Part shown: positions 34,213 through 46,764 of the stretch, piece after piece | Layout: each line of letters opens with the position of its first letter | How positions within the stretch are numbered: position 1 is the first letter of the stretch | From: Poecilobothrus nobilitatus | Lineage: Eukaryota > Arthropoda > Insecta > Diptera > Dolichopodidae | Length of the DNA: 64,000 bases | Reading direction: 5' to 3' | Assembly: GCA_947095535.1 (NCBI GenBank) | Contig: OX352772.1 | Span: forward strand, 319,558,018-319,622,017 | Notes under the pieces: generated by a model | Told to the model about the DNA's origin: nothing | What the model saw: only the letters and a program-made list of their open reading frames with translations | The model's database searches: none | Translations under genes and position numbers: made by a program

Positions 34213-34793
34213 TTGTTATGGTGTTATGCTGAAATCAGATGAAAAAATAGTTCAAAAAGTTCGTTCCGCATTCGAAAAAATTGATATTCTGAAGTTCATT
34301 CGGTTGCAAGCACTTTTTGCAAATGTCAAAGTCATATGTTTCGTAAAATATTTTTTGTATCAAGTATTTTTTGTTACATGAGGTTGTTATTGTTCGGTAT
34401 AAATAAAACATTTAAAAGTAAAATACGTTTAAAATTATTTTTTTTTTAAATCGATGATGAATTTTGTAGCGGCTTTAGAATTATTCGAAAATGAAGAACG
34501 GAAAACGCAAAGGATTTGCGTTTTGGAAAGAAAATTACTCCAAATATTATATCAGCGATTTAAAAAAAAATATTAAAATTTATAAATTCAAAAAAAAAAA
34601 AAATAATGAAATAATAATGACGTGAAAAATTTCTGATTTCAGCATACCATATATATTGGATTTTTATTGATCTAAACATTTCGACGGACTTCAGCATAAC
34701 CATATAAATGAAATACTTTAAAGAATGATCTAGAAATATTCGTTCTGAATACTTTGAATATACATACCTAGTTATAATGAAACACCATAACAA
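34213..34793. repeat. Inverted-repeat element candidate with several arms
   Basis: TTGTTATGGTGTT at 34213-34225 is matched perfectly inverted by AACACCATAACAA at 34781-34793. The adjoining ATGCTGAAATCAG is matched inverted at 34633-34645, and CTTCAGCATAACCAT near 34690 is a third, imperfect arm. A 581-bp MITE with a rearranged right arm would explain it. The target duplication is unclear. Confidence 0.4.
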
Positions 34794-35112
34794 ATTCATA
34801 TATATTCAATACTTGCAAATCTATTTTAGAGAGATCTAGCTCTTGCAACTAAAATTGAGTCGAATGTAGAAAACTGAGCTTGAACTCAAATCATACTTTT
34901 TCAAATAAAAGCTATAGCCAAACTCGTAATTTTTGTTTAACAAAATGATATTTAATTTCAATCTCAGTTTTATGCATTGATTCGACCCATTGATTAAGAA
35001 TTCTTATTTTTTGTTTTATCTTATGAACAATTCCGATACACCAAGATGTTTTTAATGGAATGGGCACAAAATATTTTAAGAATTTTGTTGCAGTTTAATT
35101 TTTCTACGAAAT

Positions 35113-35505
35113 CTCATTTTAATAAATTTTACAAAAACATTAACTTGAAATTTTGAAATTTGCGATTCTTTTACTGGAAGTGTTTTTTTTTTCGGATTTT
35201 TGTTTTCTTGGGTTTTACATCAATTAAATGCTTTTTTTTTGGATTTCGTTGAGTTCCTACAAAAAAAAACAAAACTAAGACTAGACCCCGCTAGTCAAAT
35301 TATAGGAACTCTCATTTTAATAAATTTTACAAAAATATTAACTTGAAATTTTGAAATTTGCGATTCTTTTACTGGAAGTGTTTTTTTTTCGGATTTTTGT
35401 TTTCTGGGGTTTTACATCAATTAAATGCTTTTTTTTTTGGATTTCGTTGAGCTCCTACAAAAAAAAAAAAATAAGACTAAACACCGCTAGGCAAATTATA
35501 GGAAC
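35113..35505. repeat. 198-bp tandem duplication
   Basis: Two nearly identical units start CTCATTTTAATAAATTTTAC at 35113 and 35311. Both run through GCGATTCTTTTACTGGAAGTG, GGATTTCGTTGAG and CGCTAG to ATAGGAAC. Differences are few and mostly in T and A runs, so the duplication is recent. No open frame. Confidence 0.8.
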
Positions 35506-37210
35506 CCTAATTTTTTAACCTTGAAGTTTCCTTATTGTTTATAAAAAAAAAGGGAGATTCTCAAAAGAAAATTAAAAAAAGTACGATTTTTATTTTTTAA
35601 AAAGGAAATTTTTGCAAAAAAGAGATTTTACTAAGCGAAATTAATAAGAGGAAGATTTTATTAGGCTCCCTATTTTTATTTCTTCAAATAAGCTTTAACA
35701 TATGATTATGTAGCTGTATATAGCTGTATAATTTATATCCAAGAGAATCGATTAATCAAAATTTCGAGATTTTAATTTTAAGATTTTTGTTTTTTGTGTT
35801 TCTAGTTTTAAGATAAGTATGCTTTTATAGTATCTATATGACTATCTATATTATAGTATCTATATTATAGTATCTATATGACTATATACATAACATTTAT
35901 ATACATATCTTTATATATAATATACTTAAATATTATATAAAGAACCTATAACTTTTGTTTATATATATTTTTTTTTTAATTTTTTATTAATTCTTATTTA
36001 TGTTCGGTTGATGTTTTTTGTATATCCTGAGGTATTTTTAGTGTATAATATAATAATATGTATATGTAAAAATACCTAAGTATATCGGATATTATATAAT
36101 ATTTCTATATTACTTTATATACTATATGTTTACAAATTAATAAAAATACATACATATAATAGATTTTAATTTTGCTTTAAAATAAATTTTAAATAACCTA
36201 TTTTTAACATATTCTTCTCTTTCTAATCATTTTTTTTTCCTCTAATTTTGATGTGAAAATTGTAGTGAATTTAAATAAAATAAAAAAAAAAAAACTAAAA
36301 AAAAAAACTGGAAAAAAAAGAAATAAAAACTGCTAAAAAATGGAAAAAGTTGAAAAACGAATTAAATTTAAATCGAGTAAAAAAGAAAAATCAATAAAGC
36401 ACAAAAAAAAATAAAAAAAAAAAATTGTTAAAGAAAAATTAAGGAATTTAAATTAAAAAAAAAAAAACAAAAAAATAACAAAATTCAGGATAAACAAAAA
36501 CAAAAAAACAAGGGAACACTTTTTGCTTTCAATAAATTTCAAAATTCTAATTTTATAAAAAGGAATGCTTTAAAAATGGTTTTTATTATATTTTTTTATT
36601 ATTTTTTAGAATAGGTTTTCCAGCCTTATTTCCTTTGGGAGCAGATTGATTTTTTTTAACTAAAATTCAAAAAATAAATAAACTGTAGGAAAAAATTCAA
36701 AAATAAATTTAATAGAGGTAGGTTAATATGAAGATTTTTTTTTTTTTTAATTTTTTAATAAAAATTTATATTTTTAAAAGTATGTCTAATGTCTAACGAG
36801 ACTTGCTTTTAGAATTTTGATATAATTTTACTAATAAAAACTTTAGAAAAATAAAATTTTATAAATTTAGGTCATATACCTACTAATAATTTATATTTCA
36901 GAAAAAAAATATTGTATCTTACGAAAGACTATTTAAGAACTTAGCTAGAAAAATCATTAATGAATGTAGCTGCTTCTAAGTTCTTCTTCATATAAATATA
37001 AAAAATGAGATGGAATAATAAATAACTTTTAAAACTGTTACTAAATTGTATTCTTAAAACAGTCATACATTTTGAGATTTTCATACTATATGTGAATTTT
37101 TTACTTAGAATTATAATGGATTTTTTTTATGTAAATAGTATCTTTACAAACGAAACTATAGCACTAATAGTATTACAATAAAACTATATAGCCTAATGAA
37201 TATACAGAAT
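35506..37210. other. Non-coding AT-rich stretch
   Basis: No gene. A minisatellite of ATAGTATCTATAT units at about 35826-35888 and TA/CATA-rich sequence to about 36150; long A tracts near 36280-36510. Confidence 0.55.
35826..35888. repeat. Short minisatellite
   Basis: ATAGTATCTATAT recurs about four times with GAC or TAT between the units. Confidence 0.6.
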
Positions 37211-38501
37211 ATTTTTAGCACATTTCCAAAAAAAATTTGAAAAAATGTGCTTATTAGTTTTACTCTGTCTGTCCTTCCATCCGTCCGTCTGTTTACAAAA
37301 CTTCTACACCGTTAAAGATAGAGAAAAGAAATTTTAGCCATGGGTAGTTCTCATAAAAAAAATAATTTTGTGGAATAACTTTTTCATGTAGCCCCATCCA
37401 TTACGGAAGTACAGCCCCTCAAACTTTGAAAAATCCCTATTATTAAATGCATATATCTTATGTTTCGCATAAGATTTTTTCAATCTGAAAACATCATGCG
37501 ACAGGTATTTCTTTTATCTTTGTAAATTAATATCAAAATTATACCGTTATGTCAAAATTATACCAAATTTTACATGATTTTTCCACTTTCATAACTCCGG
37601 CACGCTTTTAGATAGAGGCTTGAAATTTTGAGACAAGAAAGAACTTTTAGAATTAGTATAAGTTTGCTCAGAAATTTTTTTTGGGTCACCCCCTGTTTAT
37701 GAGCTATTAGGGTTCAAAAATTGAAAATTTGCTATTTTTAAACACCTGTAACTTAGGAACCTGCACACATTTTACTTCGGAAAGAAACCAAAAATTAAAG
37801 CTACAGTAATATATTTTAACTTGTGTTAAAGGTTTATTTTAGTTATATAGGGTTTCAGAGTTACAGCTCTTCAAAATTACGAAAAAGCCCCATTTTCAGA
37901 TCTATATATCTCAGACTCTGCGTAATAGTTTTGCAATCTAAAACATCCCGAAAGCCGGAAATTTTATTATCTACATAAATCAATATTAAAATTATGTAAT
38001 ATTTTGTAATTTACTATTTAAATTTACCGTTATGTGAAAACCACATTTTGCATGAAATTTCTTTTTTCATAACTCCGGCACGCCTTTAGATAGGAACCTG
38101 AAATTTTGAGAGCAGAAAGAACTTTTAGAATTAGTATAAATTTTCTTAAAAAATTTTTTTGTGCCACTCTCTGTTTAAGAGGTTGAGAGGGCTGAAAAAT
38201 TGAAAATTTGATATTTTTAGGCACTTGTACAAATTTTTCTTCGGCAAGACATACAAATTAAAGCTCAAGTAATATATTTTTACGTGTGTTAACGGTTTTT
38301 CTTAGTTTTAAAGGGTTCCAGACTTACAGCCCCTCAAAATTCCAGAAAAGTGTTATTTTCACATATTTTCTTATTACAAAAAATTTCTTAAAGTTTATTT
38401 TTTAAATTTTAAAATTTTTGTGCAAGTCACAATTCTAAACAGTTTGTATTGTATTTTGGAAATGTGCGCTTTTAAAAACCGTTTGTTTACATTCTACCTT
38501 G
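37211..38501 (+). mobile_element. Helentron-like element, family 2, full-length copy (2b)
   Basis: It begins AGCACATTTCC, pairing with AAATGTGCT about 20 bp on. CCATCCGTCCGTCTG follows, then two diverged units of about 480 bp containing CATAACTCCGGCACGC, AACTTTTAGAATTAGTATAA and CACCTGTAACTTAGG-type segments. Near the 3' end TTTTGGAAATGTGCGC inverts the 5' terminus, and the copy ends ATTCTACCTTG. It is the same length and order as the minus-strand copy at 21873. No coding frame survives; the short frame on the minus strand is repeat read-through. Confidence 0.65.
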
Positions 38502-40205
38502 TTTATATTAATTTTTAAATTTAATAAAAATTTTAGATTGTTTTTTTATTTTTTTTTAATTTTAAAAATGATAATCAAAATTAATAAAAAATACTCTTTA
38601 AGTGCTAACAAGATGATTATTTTTTTTCTTTTTTTATAAATCAAAAATAACATATAAATTGACAAATGGAATAAAAAAATTTCTTTAAGATACAATTTGT
38701 ATTATATGTAATTGAAAACCAAGCTGAAAAAAATACTATTTTAAATTCTCGGTATATCAATACAAATTTTACATTAATTTTATTTTGTTCTTTAGTTAAT
38801 TTTCAACTAAAATTTTCTTTAAAATTATTTCATATACAGGATGTCTCACATTATGTGTATAAGTTTTTTAAGCTAGGGAAGAATTCGTCGTTTTAAAACA
38901 TAAAAAAAAATTTATTAATTAAATCGAAAGTGCTCTATATAGATTGGTAATATTTTTAACTTCTGGAAATACCTAAAATATTGTTCCTAGACCAGAAATT
39001 CACCTAAATCCTGATTTTTAAATGAGAAAGAATATTTTACAATACAATTCAGGTTATATTCTAAAAAATAAGAATCTTTTTTTAGTTTTCTAAGTATTTT
39101 ATATGCATGGCTCTGACCCTGTATATATATTTAATGTATTGATATATATATATAGTAAAAATGATTTGAAATTTGTCATAAAAATTTTATTACCTTATAA
39201 CAAAAAAAAAAAAAAACTAAACATATTTATTAGATTTTGAGATTTTTTTTTATTTTGATACTTTATAAAACTTAAGTTAAGTATTTTATTCTAAATTTAA
39301 CTCTATATTTTTAAATTTTATTTATTATTTTGTTTTTTTTTTTTAATTTTCCCATAAGTACACATTTTTTTTATTTTAATAGCCACAATTTAATGTTTAA
39401 AACACTTAAAATAATTTAACAGATATTTTAAGTTAAAATTAAGTTTTTTTTTTTTTTTTTATTTATTTATTACATAAAATTTAATGGAATTGTCAAAAGT
39501 CATTATTTTATACAAAAGTCACGATTCAATTTAAAATACACATATATATACATATATATATTAAATTAAATTTTAAAATTAACAAAAAAAAAATTATCAT
39601 ATTACACCCATTTAAGTTATCTGAAGTATTTTATTATTAGAAGGTGTCAATTATAATTTTGAAATAGTGAATGAATTCTTGATATGGAAATCAATAATAT
39701 TATATAATATAATATTATATATGGATACATATATATATTTATATACATATATATTTTATTTTAGAGGTATATAAAAATGTAAATTTTCTATTTTTATTAT
39801 TATTAAATTTCACTATTAAAATTCCATTTGTGCAAAAATGAAGATTTTTTTTTTTTGGTAAAAACATGTTAATTGATTTTATATGAATCTTAAGATATCT
39901 TTAAAAAAAAAAAAAAAAAGACAGTAAAAAAAATCAAAAATCAAGATTTTTAAAACAAACAAAATCTACAAAATCTACTACCTAATTATTAAACCGCCAA
40001 AATTGTTATAATTAAAATGGAAATTAATCTGAAAAAAAAAAATATAATAAAATTTGCTTATCTTAATAGTTTTAAACTAGTTTTTTTTTTTTTTAATTTT
40101 TCGCTTTATTAAAAATTGCCGAAAATAATATTTAAATTTTAATATGATTTTAGTTTTTTTTTTTTTTTTAATCATGCTAAAATTTATGCTAAAATTTAAA
40201 AAAAA
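38502..40205. other. Non-coding AT-rich stretch
   Basis: No gene. AT microsatellite-like patches near 39130 and 39540-39770. Confidence 0.55.
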
Positions 40206-41715
40206 AACGAGGAAGAGTGCAGTAGAGTAGACTGTGTCAACTCTGGGATACCCGTATGAACGTAATATATCCTGTTTCTATAAAACTTGATCACCTTTTA
40301 AAAATATTCAGATGTTTTAGTACCGAACTACAGAGATATATTTATGTAAATTGTGGAGTTGTATGACAGCTACCCGAATCTATTGCGCCTAGCTTCATTA
40401 AGTTCCAAGAAATGCAAGAAGCCTGAACCGGCTGCTTTAGACCAATCAAATTTTACAAAAGTTTTTGGCATGCAACTCGACACTTTTTCACTAAATTTAA
40501 GATAGCTAGCTTCAATAGACACTGAGTTATTTTCATTTAAAAAAAGAAATTGTATGGCAACTTTCCGAACCTGCCATATCATCATAACCAAATTTTACAG
40601 AAGTTGTTGCCATAAAACTGGATCATCATTTGCAAAATTTCAGATACCTAGATTGAATAGACACTGGGTTATTTCCATTTAAAGAAAGAAGTTGTATGGC
40701 ATCTACTCGAACCCGGCGGCCGAAAATGCTGAAGTTAAATAGCAAAACTAACAATTTTGTAAAAGTGATGTAAAAAAAATTTCAGCCTCCTAGCTCCTTT
40801 ATTTTTTGAGTTATCGTGCGGACGAACACTGAGTTATTTTCATTTAAAAAGAGAAGTTTTATGGCAACTACCCGAACCCGTCGCACCACCACAACCAAAT
40901 TTTGCAGAAGTTGTTGCCATAAAACTTGATCATCATTCGCAAAATGTCAGATTCCTAGCTTCAATAAACACTGAGTTATTTGCATTTAAAAAGAGAAGTT
41001 GTATGGCAGCTACCCGAACCCGTCGCACCACCACACTCAAATTTTGCAGAAGTTGTTGCCATAAAACTTGATCATCATTCGCAAAATGTCAGGTTCCTAG
41101 CTTCAATAAACACTTAGTTATTCTCATTTAAACGGATAAGTTGTATGGAAGCTACTCGAACCCGTCACACCAGCATAACCAAATTTTGCAGAAGTTGTTG
41201 CCATAAAACTTGATCATCATTTACAAAATTTCAGATTTCTGGCTTTAACAGACATTGAGTTATTCTCATTTAAACGGGGAAGTTGTATGGCAGCTACCCG
41301 AATCCGTCGCACCACCACAATCAAATTTTACAGAAGTTGTTGCCATAAAATTTGATCATCATTTGCAAAATTTCAGAACCGTAGCTTGAATACATACTGA
41401 CTTATTTCTATATAAAGATAGAAGTTGTATGGCAGCTACTCGATCCCGCCGATCGAAAATGTTGGATTTAAATAGCAAAACTAACAATTTTTCAAAAGTG
41501 ACATAAAAAAAATTTCAGCCTCCTAGTTCTTTTATTTTTTGAGTTATCGTGCGGACGGACGGACGGGCGGACGGACGTACATGGCTTAATCGACTCAGAA
41601 TTCGATTCTGAGCCGATCCATACCTTTGACACTATATCTAGCTCGACTCCTTTAAGGTGTCACAAACGTAATGCCAAATTTATTATACCCTTGAACATAG
41701 TTCATACGGGTATAA
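40206..41715 (-). mobile_element. Helentron-like element, family 1, longest copy (1c)
   Basis: It has the same ends as the copy at 23306 (minus-strand start TTATACCCGTATGAAC, end CTCTTCCTCGTT), but about eight internal units instead of about four. The GTATGGCAGCTACCCGAA-type segment recurs near 40358, 40550, 40691, 40857, 40997, 41141, 41283 and 41427, most of them about 140 bp apart. The microsatellite at 41552-41577 reads GGACGGACGGACGGGCGGAC. The 3' ends of the two copies (plus-strand left side) are almost identical over at least 170 bp, so they share a recent source. The small open frame at 40370-40591 on the minus strand is a translation of these units. Confidence 0.7.
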
Positions 41716-42834
41716 TTATTTGGAAGTATATCCATCAGCCAGTATACTCAACTATGATATGTGAGGTTATTACCTCAGAAATATTTTCCAAAAAAAAAAG
41801 AAAAAAAACAATATAAAAAATGACAATCTTAAATACTTTATAACCATAAAATATTATATAGGTACATAATTAAATAATAATGTAAAAAATTTGTTTTGAA
41901 TTAATTGAGCAAATATGCAATGTATATAAACACAAATGTATTTAACCCTTTAACACTCGCATCCTATTTTCCACATAAGTACTAGCGCTAGGTCATTCTC
42001 ATCAAAGTTAGAAATTTATAATTGTCCATTAAAAATATTATAAGATATCATCTGAATATTTTTTTAATAATATCTAATATACGTTTTTTTTTTTACCAAT
42101 AATAAAGCATTTTATTTGATATGTACTTCTATTTAAAAACAAAAATTCAAAAAAAAGGTTCAAGTACAAAGATTTTTAAAATATTTTATAAGTACTTGTA
42201 TTTTGCATTTTTAATACTTTTTGTTGCAGCTGCTGTAACCGTACACTAAAATACACTAAAATTCACAAAATTTTACAGTCTTATGTAAAATTTGATTATA
42301 AACATTTCGTCAACACAAAGTTTAATAGTGTGTTTAGAAGAAAAGATTCAAAATAAAAACAAATAAAGATTTCAGAAAATTGGAAACTAATAAGTGCGAC
42401 CCAGACTGTTTTTCATCTTACAAATTATGAATAAAATTTTCAAAAAATCAATGCAAAAATGACAGTTATTGTTTCAGAAAATATTAAAACTCAGTTACTG
42501 GGAAATAAAGAGCATTATATGCTTAAGAAAAAAAAGTTATTAGATTCTAAAATAGATTTTGGTTGAAAAGATCTGTACGTGTATCTGTACTGGAGGGTTA
42601 AAAGTTTTTTTTTTTTCGTTTACTGAAATTAAGTAAATATAACCATAATTAGGCTATAGAAAACGAATAAAATAAATTTTTCTTTTTTTATTTTTTTTTT
42701 TTTTTTTCCTAAATAAAATTTATTGCAAATTGAAGTTCAATGGTAAAAGATTATGAAATTGGAAGGAAATTATGGAAGTTTTTGTTAAAATATAAAAATA
42801 TTTATTTCATTTAAATAGAAAAGAAAAGCTATTT
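41716..42834. other. Non-coding AT-rich stretch
   Basis: No gene. A patch at 41945-42000 (CGCATCCTATTTTCC, CTAGCGCTAGG) is less AT-rich but unclassified. Confidence 0.5.
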
Positions 42835-44407
42835 TTATACCCGTACGATAGGATCGGGTATAATAAAATTACTCCTCCGTTTGTAACACCTCGAAATAAG
42901 CGAGCTAGATATACCTTCAAAGGTATGGATCGGATTAGAAAAAAATTCTAAGACTTTTGAGCCATGTCCGTCCGTACGTCCGTCCGTCAGCATGCTAACT
43001 CAAAAACTAAGAAAGCTAGAATCTTGAAATTTACACAAAATATTCTTGGAGTAATTTGTAGGTTCCCTATTTTTTTTGGTTGAGTTTGGACCAAACCTTA
43101 GGGTAGCTCTCGAACACCTAACTTTTAGATCCCCACATTTTTTTTGAAATAGAGCTATGAAATTTTAACTGCTGATAGATGTCACAAAAATATTAATTTT
43201 ATTTTTAATAACTTTTTTTTGTACCCCCACCCGTTTCGGAGCTACAGCTCCCCAAAGGTTCAAAAAAGCTCTATATTTAAATTGTTATAGCACAAGTTGT
43301 ATAAGGTATATCTTAATTTTGAAAACGCCAAACGATTATTACTTTTATTAGCTTTAAAAGTATATATGCAATAAATATATTTTTGTGACATACGGTGTCT
43401 TAATTTACCGTTATGCGAAACTAAAATTTTGCAAAATCCTTTAACCCTTCTATCTTCTAAACGGTTTAGTTTAGAAACTTGAAATTTTGACAGAAGTTAG
43501 ATCTTTGAAAATAAGTATGAGTCATTTCAGAAATTTTTTTTGTATCACCCCCCGTTTAGGAGCTGTAAGGGGTCAAAAACTGAAAATTTCCATTTTTTAA
43601 ACACCTCTAACTTGAACACCTGTTAAAATTTATTTTAAGTAATACACAAAAATTAAGGCTTCAACATTATACTTTTATTTCTGTTAACAACTTTATTTAA
43701 TAATATATGGTTACTTTATAATTGACGAAAGAGTTACTTGATTTTTTCAAATTTTCTAACAAATTTCTTTAACGAATTTTTTCCATTTTGTTTTACTCGA
43801 TAATTTGAAATTGTTGAGGATATAATGCGTAGTACAAAAAAATGTAAATAAATAAACAACATAACGGTTGCTTGAAGAATTTTTATTTATATGATATTGA
43901 TATATATACATACCTATATAATATCATGTTTATTTACAATATATCGTATATGTCACTAATGAATGAATGATAAGAGTATAGATGTATATTATATAGCGCC
44001 GTATTTAAATACATATATGTATTTTATTGTACTTATAAGAAATTATTCTGTCAATGGAATATTTAAATATAATATAATATAATATTTAAAATTATATTTT
44101 TTGTACTAAGTAAATTTAATATACATTTACCGCTTAGTATTAAATGGTATTATAGAATATTTGAAAATGTTTTGGATTGATAATCGTTATGTGGAAGGTC
44201 AGAATTTGCTTTTGAAGAATGTATAAACATATAGTTTGAATATATCTACAACCCATAGTTCTAGAAATTATAAAATTCACCCAAATTATTTTAAAGTACT
44301 AAAATATTTAAAAAATAATATTGTAAGCAGAGTGACAGGCTGTGAACATACTAACGGTTCGTACGGGTATCTAAGAGTTGACAAAGGCAACTGTATTCTT
44401 CCTCGTT
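42835..44407 (+). mobile_element. Chimeric Helentron-like element (family-1 ends, family-2 interior)
   Basis: It starts TTATACCCGTACGATAGG with hairpin arms TTATACCCG/CGGGTATAA around CGAT/ATCG. GTATGGATCGGATTAG and CATGTCCGTCCGTACGTCC follow. The interior (43030-43700) is of family-2 type: CGGAGCTACAGCTCCCC, CCGTTATGCGAAAC, TAGGAGCTGTAAGGGGTC, AACACCTCTAACTTGAACACC. Near the 3' end TTCGTACGGGTATCT inverts the 5' terminus, including the subfamily-specific TACG. A hairpin AGTTG/CAACT follows, and the element ends TATTCTTCCTCGTT. Length 1573 bp. No coding frame. Confidence 0.6.
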
Positions 44408-44955
44408 AATATATTATAATAATATTATGTTTTAGGAATTTTCCTAATATATGGTTAAAAAAACAGTTGAAATTTAATATTTTTAACAAATTGAATTAAA
44501 TGTTGATTTACTTATTTGGAGAATAAAAGTTTTTGATTATAAATAAAATTATTTTGTTTTGAAAAATACTTTTTTTTTTGTTTTTAAAAATAGGTATTAA
44601 AAGTCTTTAAAAGTAAAAACATAAATTATAAAAACTTATGTAAAATTAAGAGGAAATTTCGTTCCGTTATAATTGCATATTTTAATTTTATACATTTCAA
44701 ATTCAAGTAACTAAGTATACAAAATTTATTTTGAAATTTTAAAATAATTTTGGGAGGAGAATTCGAATTTTTAATTTTTTTAATCTTATTTATTAAAATC
44801 TAATAATTTCAATAAACTGTTTTTTAATACCTTTTTTTTTTCAGTATTTTATTATTTTTTTTTAAAACGTCTCTATTTTCACAAAAAAATATAATTTTTA
44901 CAAAAAAATTGCATATATTACAGGGCTTTAAAAATTTGATTGATGAGTATTTGAG

Positions 44956-45240
44956 GGCGGTCAACTCTACTACTTGTTTTAAATGCTTGAATGTTTAACT
45001 GTGTATATGTTAAAAATAACTATTAGGAAATTTATAGTCTCATAGAAAATAAGAGTTCTAATAATTTGGTACATTCGTCAAAAATAGGGTATCAATAGTG
45101 ATCGCCTCACTGTTTTAAATGCTTTAAATGAATTTTGAAATATTTAATATGAAAAAATATAATTGGGAGGAATTTTATAGTTGATTATAAATTCAGAATA
45201 CGAGTAATAGGTACTTTTTTTTCCAAATTTATATACATGA
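44956..45240. repeat. Degenerate tandem repeat, left block
   Basis: Two units contain TTTTAAATGC, then an AAATAACTATTAGGAAATTT or AATATAATTGGGAGGAATTT segment, then ATAGTTGATTATAAATTCAG-like text. They match the better units at 45637-45915. Confidence 0.4.
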
Positions 45241-45636
45241 ATTTTACAAGTTGTTGATTACAAAAAGAGGAGGTCGTCCTAAACTTTTTCAGAACATATA
45301 TTGTATAAATGTATGTATGAGAAAATTTTAAAAAATTAAACAGAAAAAAAAAATTTTTGATCAACTAAAATTTTGACCAAATAAAGATCTTGTAAAAACA
45401 ACATTTTGGAAAAAGAAAATGTTATACATTCTTAAAAAAAAAATTGTTTTTTGTAAAATTTCTACAAAAACAAACAGCATTAGCTAAGATCAAAATTGTA
45501 ATGCTAAGATTTAAGGTCATTTACGGTCCATCTGAATGTAATGGGAATTCTTTTATAACAAATTAATTTGAGTGCGTTTGTTTTATATCAAATTTATTTG
45601 GCGATCATTTGACTGTATTTTATTTGATTGTATGTA

Positions 45637-45915
45637 AAACATATTATTAGGAAGGATTTTAAAGTTGGTTACAAAATCGGGGTTTCAATAATTTATTTAG
45701 CAAGATTTTTGAGACGGCATCTCCCATTTGTTGTTCAAATAACGGTATAAACATATAATTAGGGAAGATTTTAGATTTAGTTACAAAATCAGAGATTCAA
45801 TAATTTGTTTAGCAGACGTTTAGCGGTGACAGCCGCCACTCTTTTAAATGTTTTGTTGTTGGAAAATGTATATAAAACATATAATTAGAGAGAATTTTAG
45901 AGTTGGTTACAATTT
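45637..45915. repeat. Degenerate tandem repeat, right block
   Basis: AAACATATWATTAGG recurs at 45637, 45749 and 45874. Each occurrence is followed by RAAGRATTTTARAKTTRGTTAC, and the first two continue into an AAAATC(G/A)G segment and TTCAATAATTTRTTTAGCA. Unit length is about 112-125 bp. No open frame. Confidence 0.55.
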
Positions 45916-46080
45916 ACAAATAATATCCAGTCAAATGACATACAGTCAAAAGAAATGCTGTCTTGTAATAGTAACCAAATGTATTTATATGAAATCATAA
46001 AATAAAGGAAAAAAAACATAAATTTGTAAATAAAACAATCTGTTATTTTACTGCAATCATAATAATATAGAAACAAATCT

Positions 46081-46764
46081 TTATACCCGTATGAACTATG
46101 TTCAAGGGTATAATAAATTTGCTATTACGTTTGTGACACCCTAAAGGAGTCAAGCTAGATATAGTGTCAAAGGTATGGATCGGCTCAAAATCGAATTCTG
46201 AGTCGATTAAGCCATGTACACCCGTCTGTAATTCAGTATCTATTGAAGGTGTCTCAAATTTTGCAAAATCGTGTCGAGTTGCACGTCAACAACACCTGTA
46301 AAATTTGGTTGTGCTGGGGCGACAGCTTCGGGTAGCTGCCATACAACTTCTCTTTTTAAATGTAAATAACTCAGTGTCTATTAAAGCTAGGTATTTGAAA
46401 TCTTGTGAAGAGGTGTCAAGTTACATGCCAAAAACTTTTATAAATTTTGGTTGGTCTAGAGCAGCCGGTTCAGGCTTCTTGCACCTCTTAGAAATTAATA
46501 AAGCTAGGCGTCTGAAATCTTACAAATGATGATCAAGTTTTATGGCAACAAATTTTGTAAAATTTGGTTGTGCTGGGGCTATAGATTTTGGTAGCTTTCA
46601 TACAACTTCACAATTTATATAAATATATCTCGGTAGTTATAAGGTCGGTACTAGAACATCTGAATTGTCTAAAAGATGATCAAGTTATATAGAAACATGA
46701 TATATTACATTCATACGGGTACTCCAGAGTTGACATAGTCTACTATACTGCACTCTTCCTCGTT
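46081..46764 (+). mobile_element. Helentron-like element, family 1, medium copy (1d)
   Basis: TTATACCCGTATGAAC start with the nested hairpin, the CTCAAAAT/AATTCTGAG repeat, a shortened CACCCGTCTGT stretch where others have the GTCC microsatellite, two to three internal units, GTACCCG-type 3' inverted repeat (ATTCATACGGGTACTCC), AGTTGACATAGTC and CTCTTCCTCGTT end. The frame at 46305-46529 is repeat read-through. Confidence 0.7.

Noticed and set aside
22134..38224. Similar peptides with LILKVLSxLKIS at 22134-22346 (plus) and 38030-38224 (minus).
   Set aside because: They are the same strand of the family-2 internal unit in two copies of opposite orientation. No start, codon pattern or domain supports coding.
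40370..46529. Similar predicted peptides at 40370-40591 (minus) and 46305-46529 (plus), both with a KAAGSGFLH or RAAGSGFLH-type segment, as a small protein family.
   Set aside because: Both are read-throughs of the same family-1 tandem unit. Other copies of the unit have stops in this frame, so the similarity is due to the DNA repeat.
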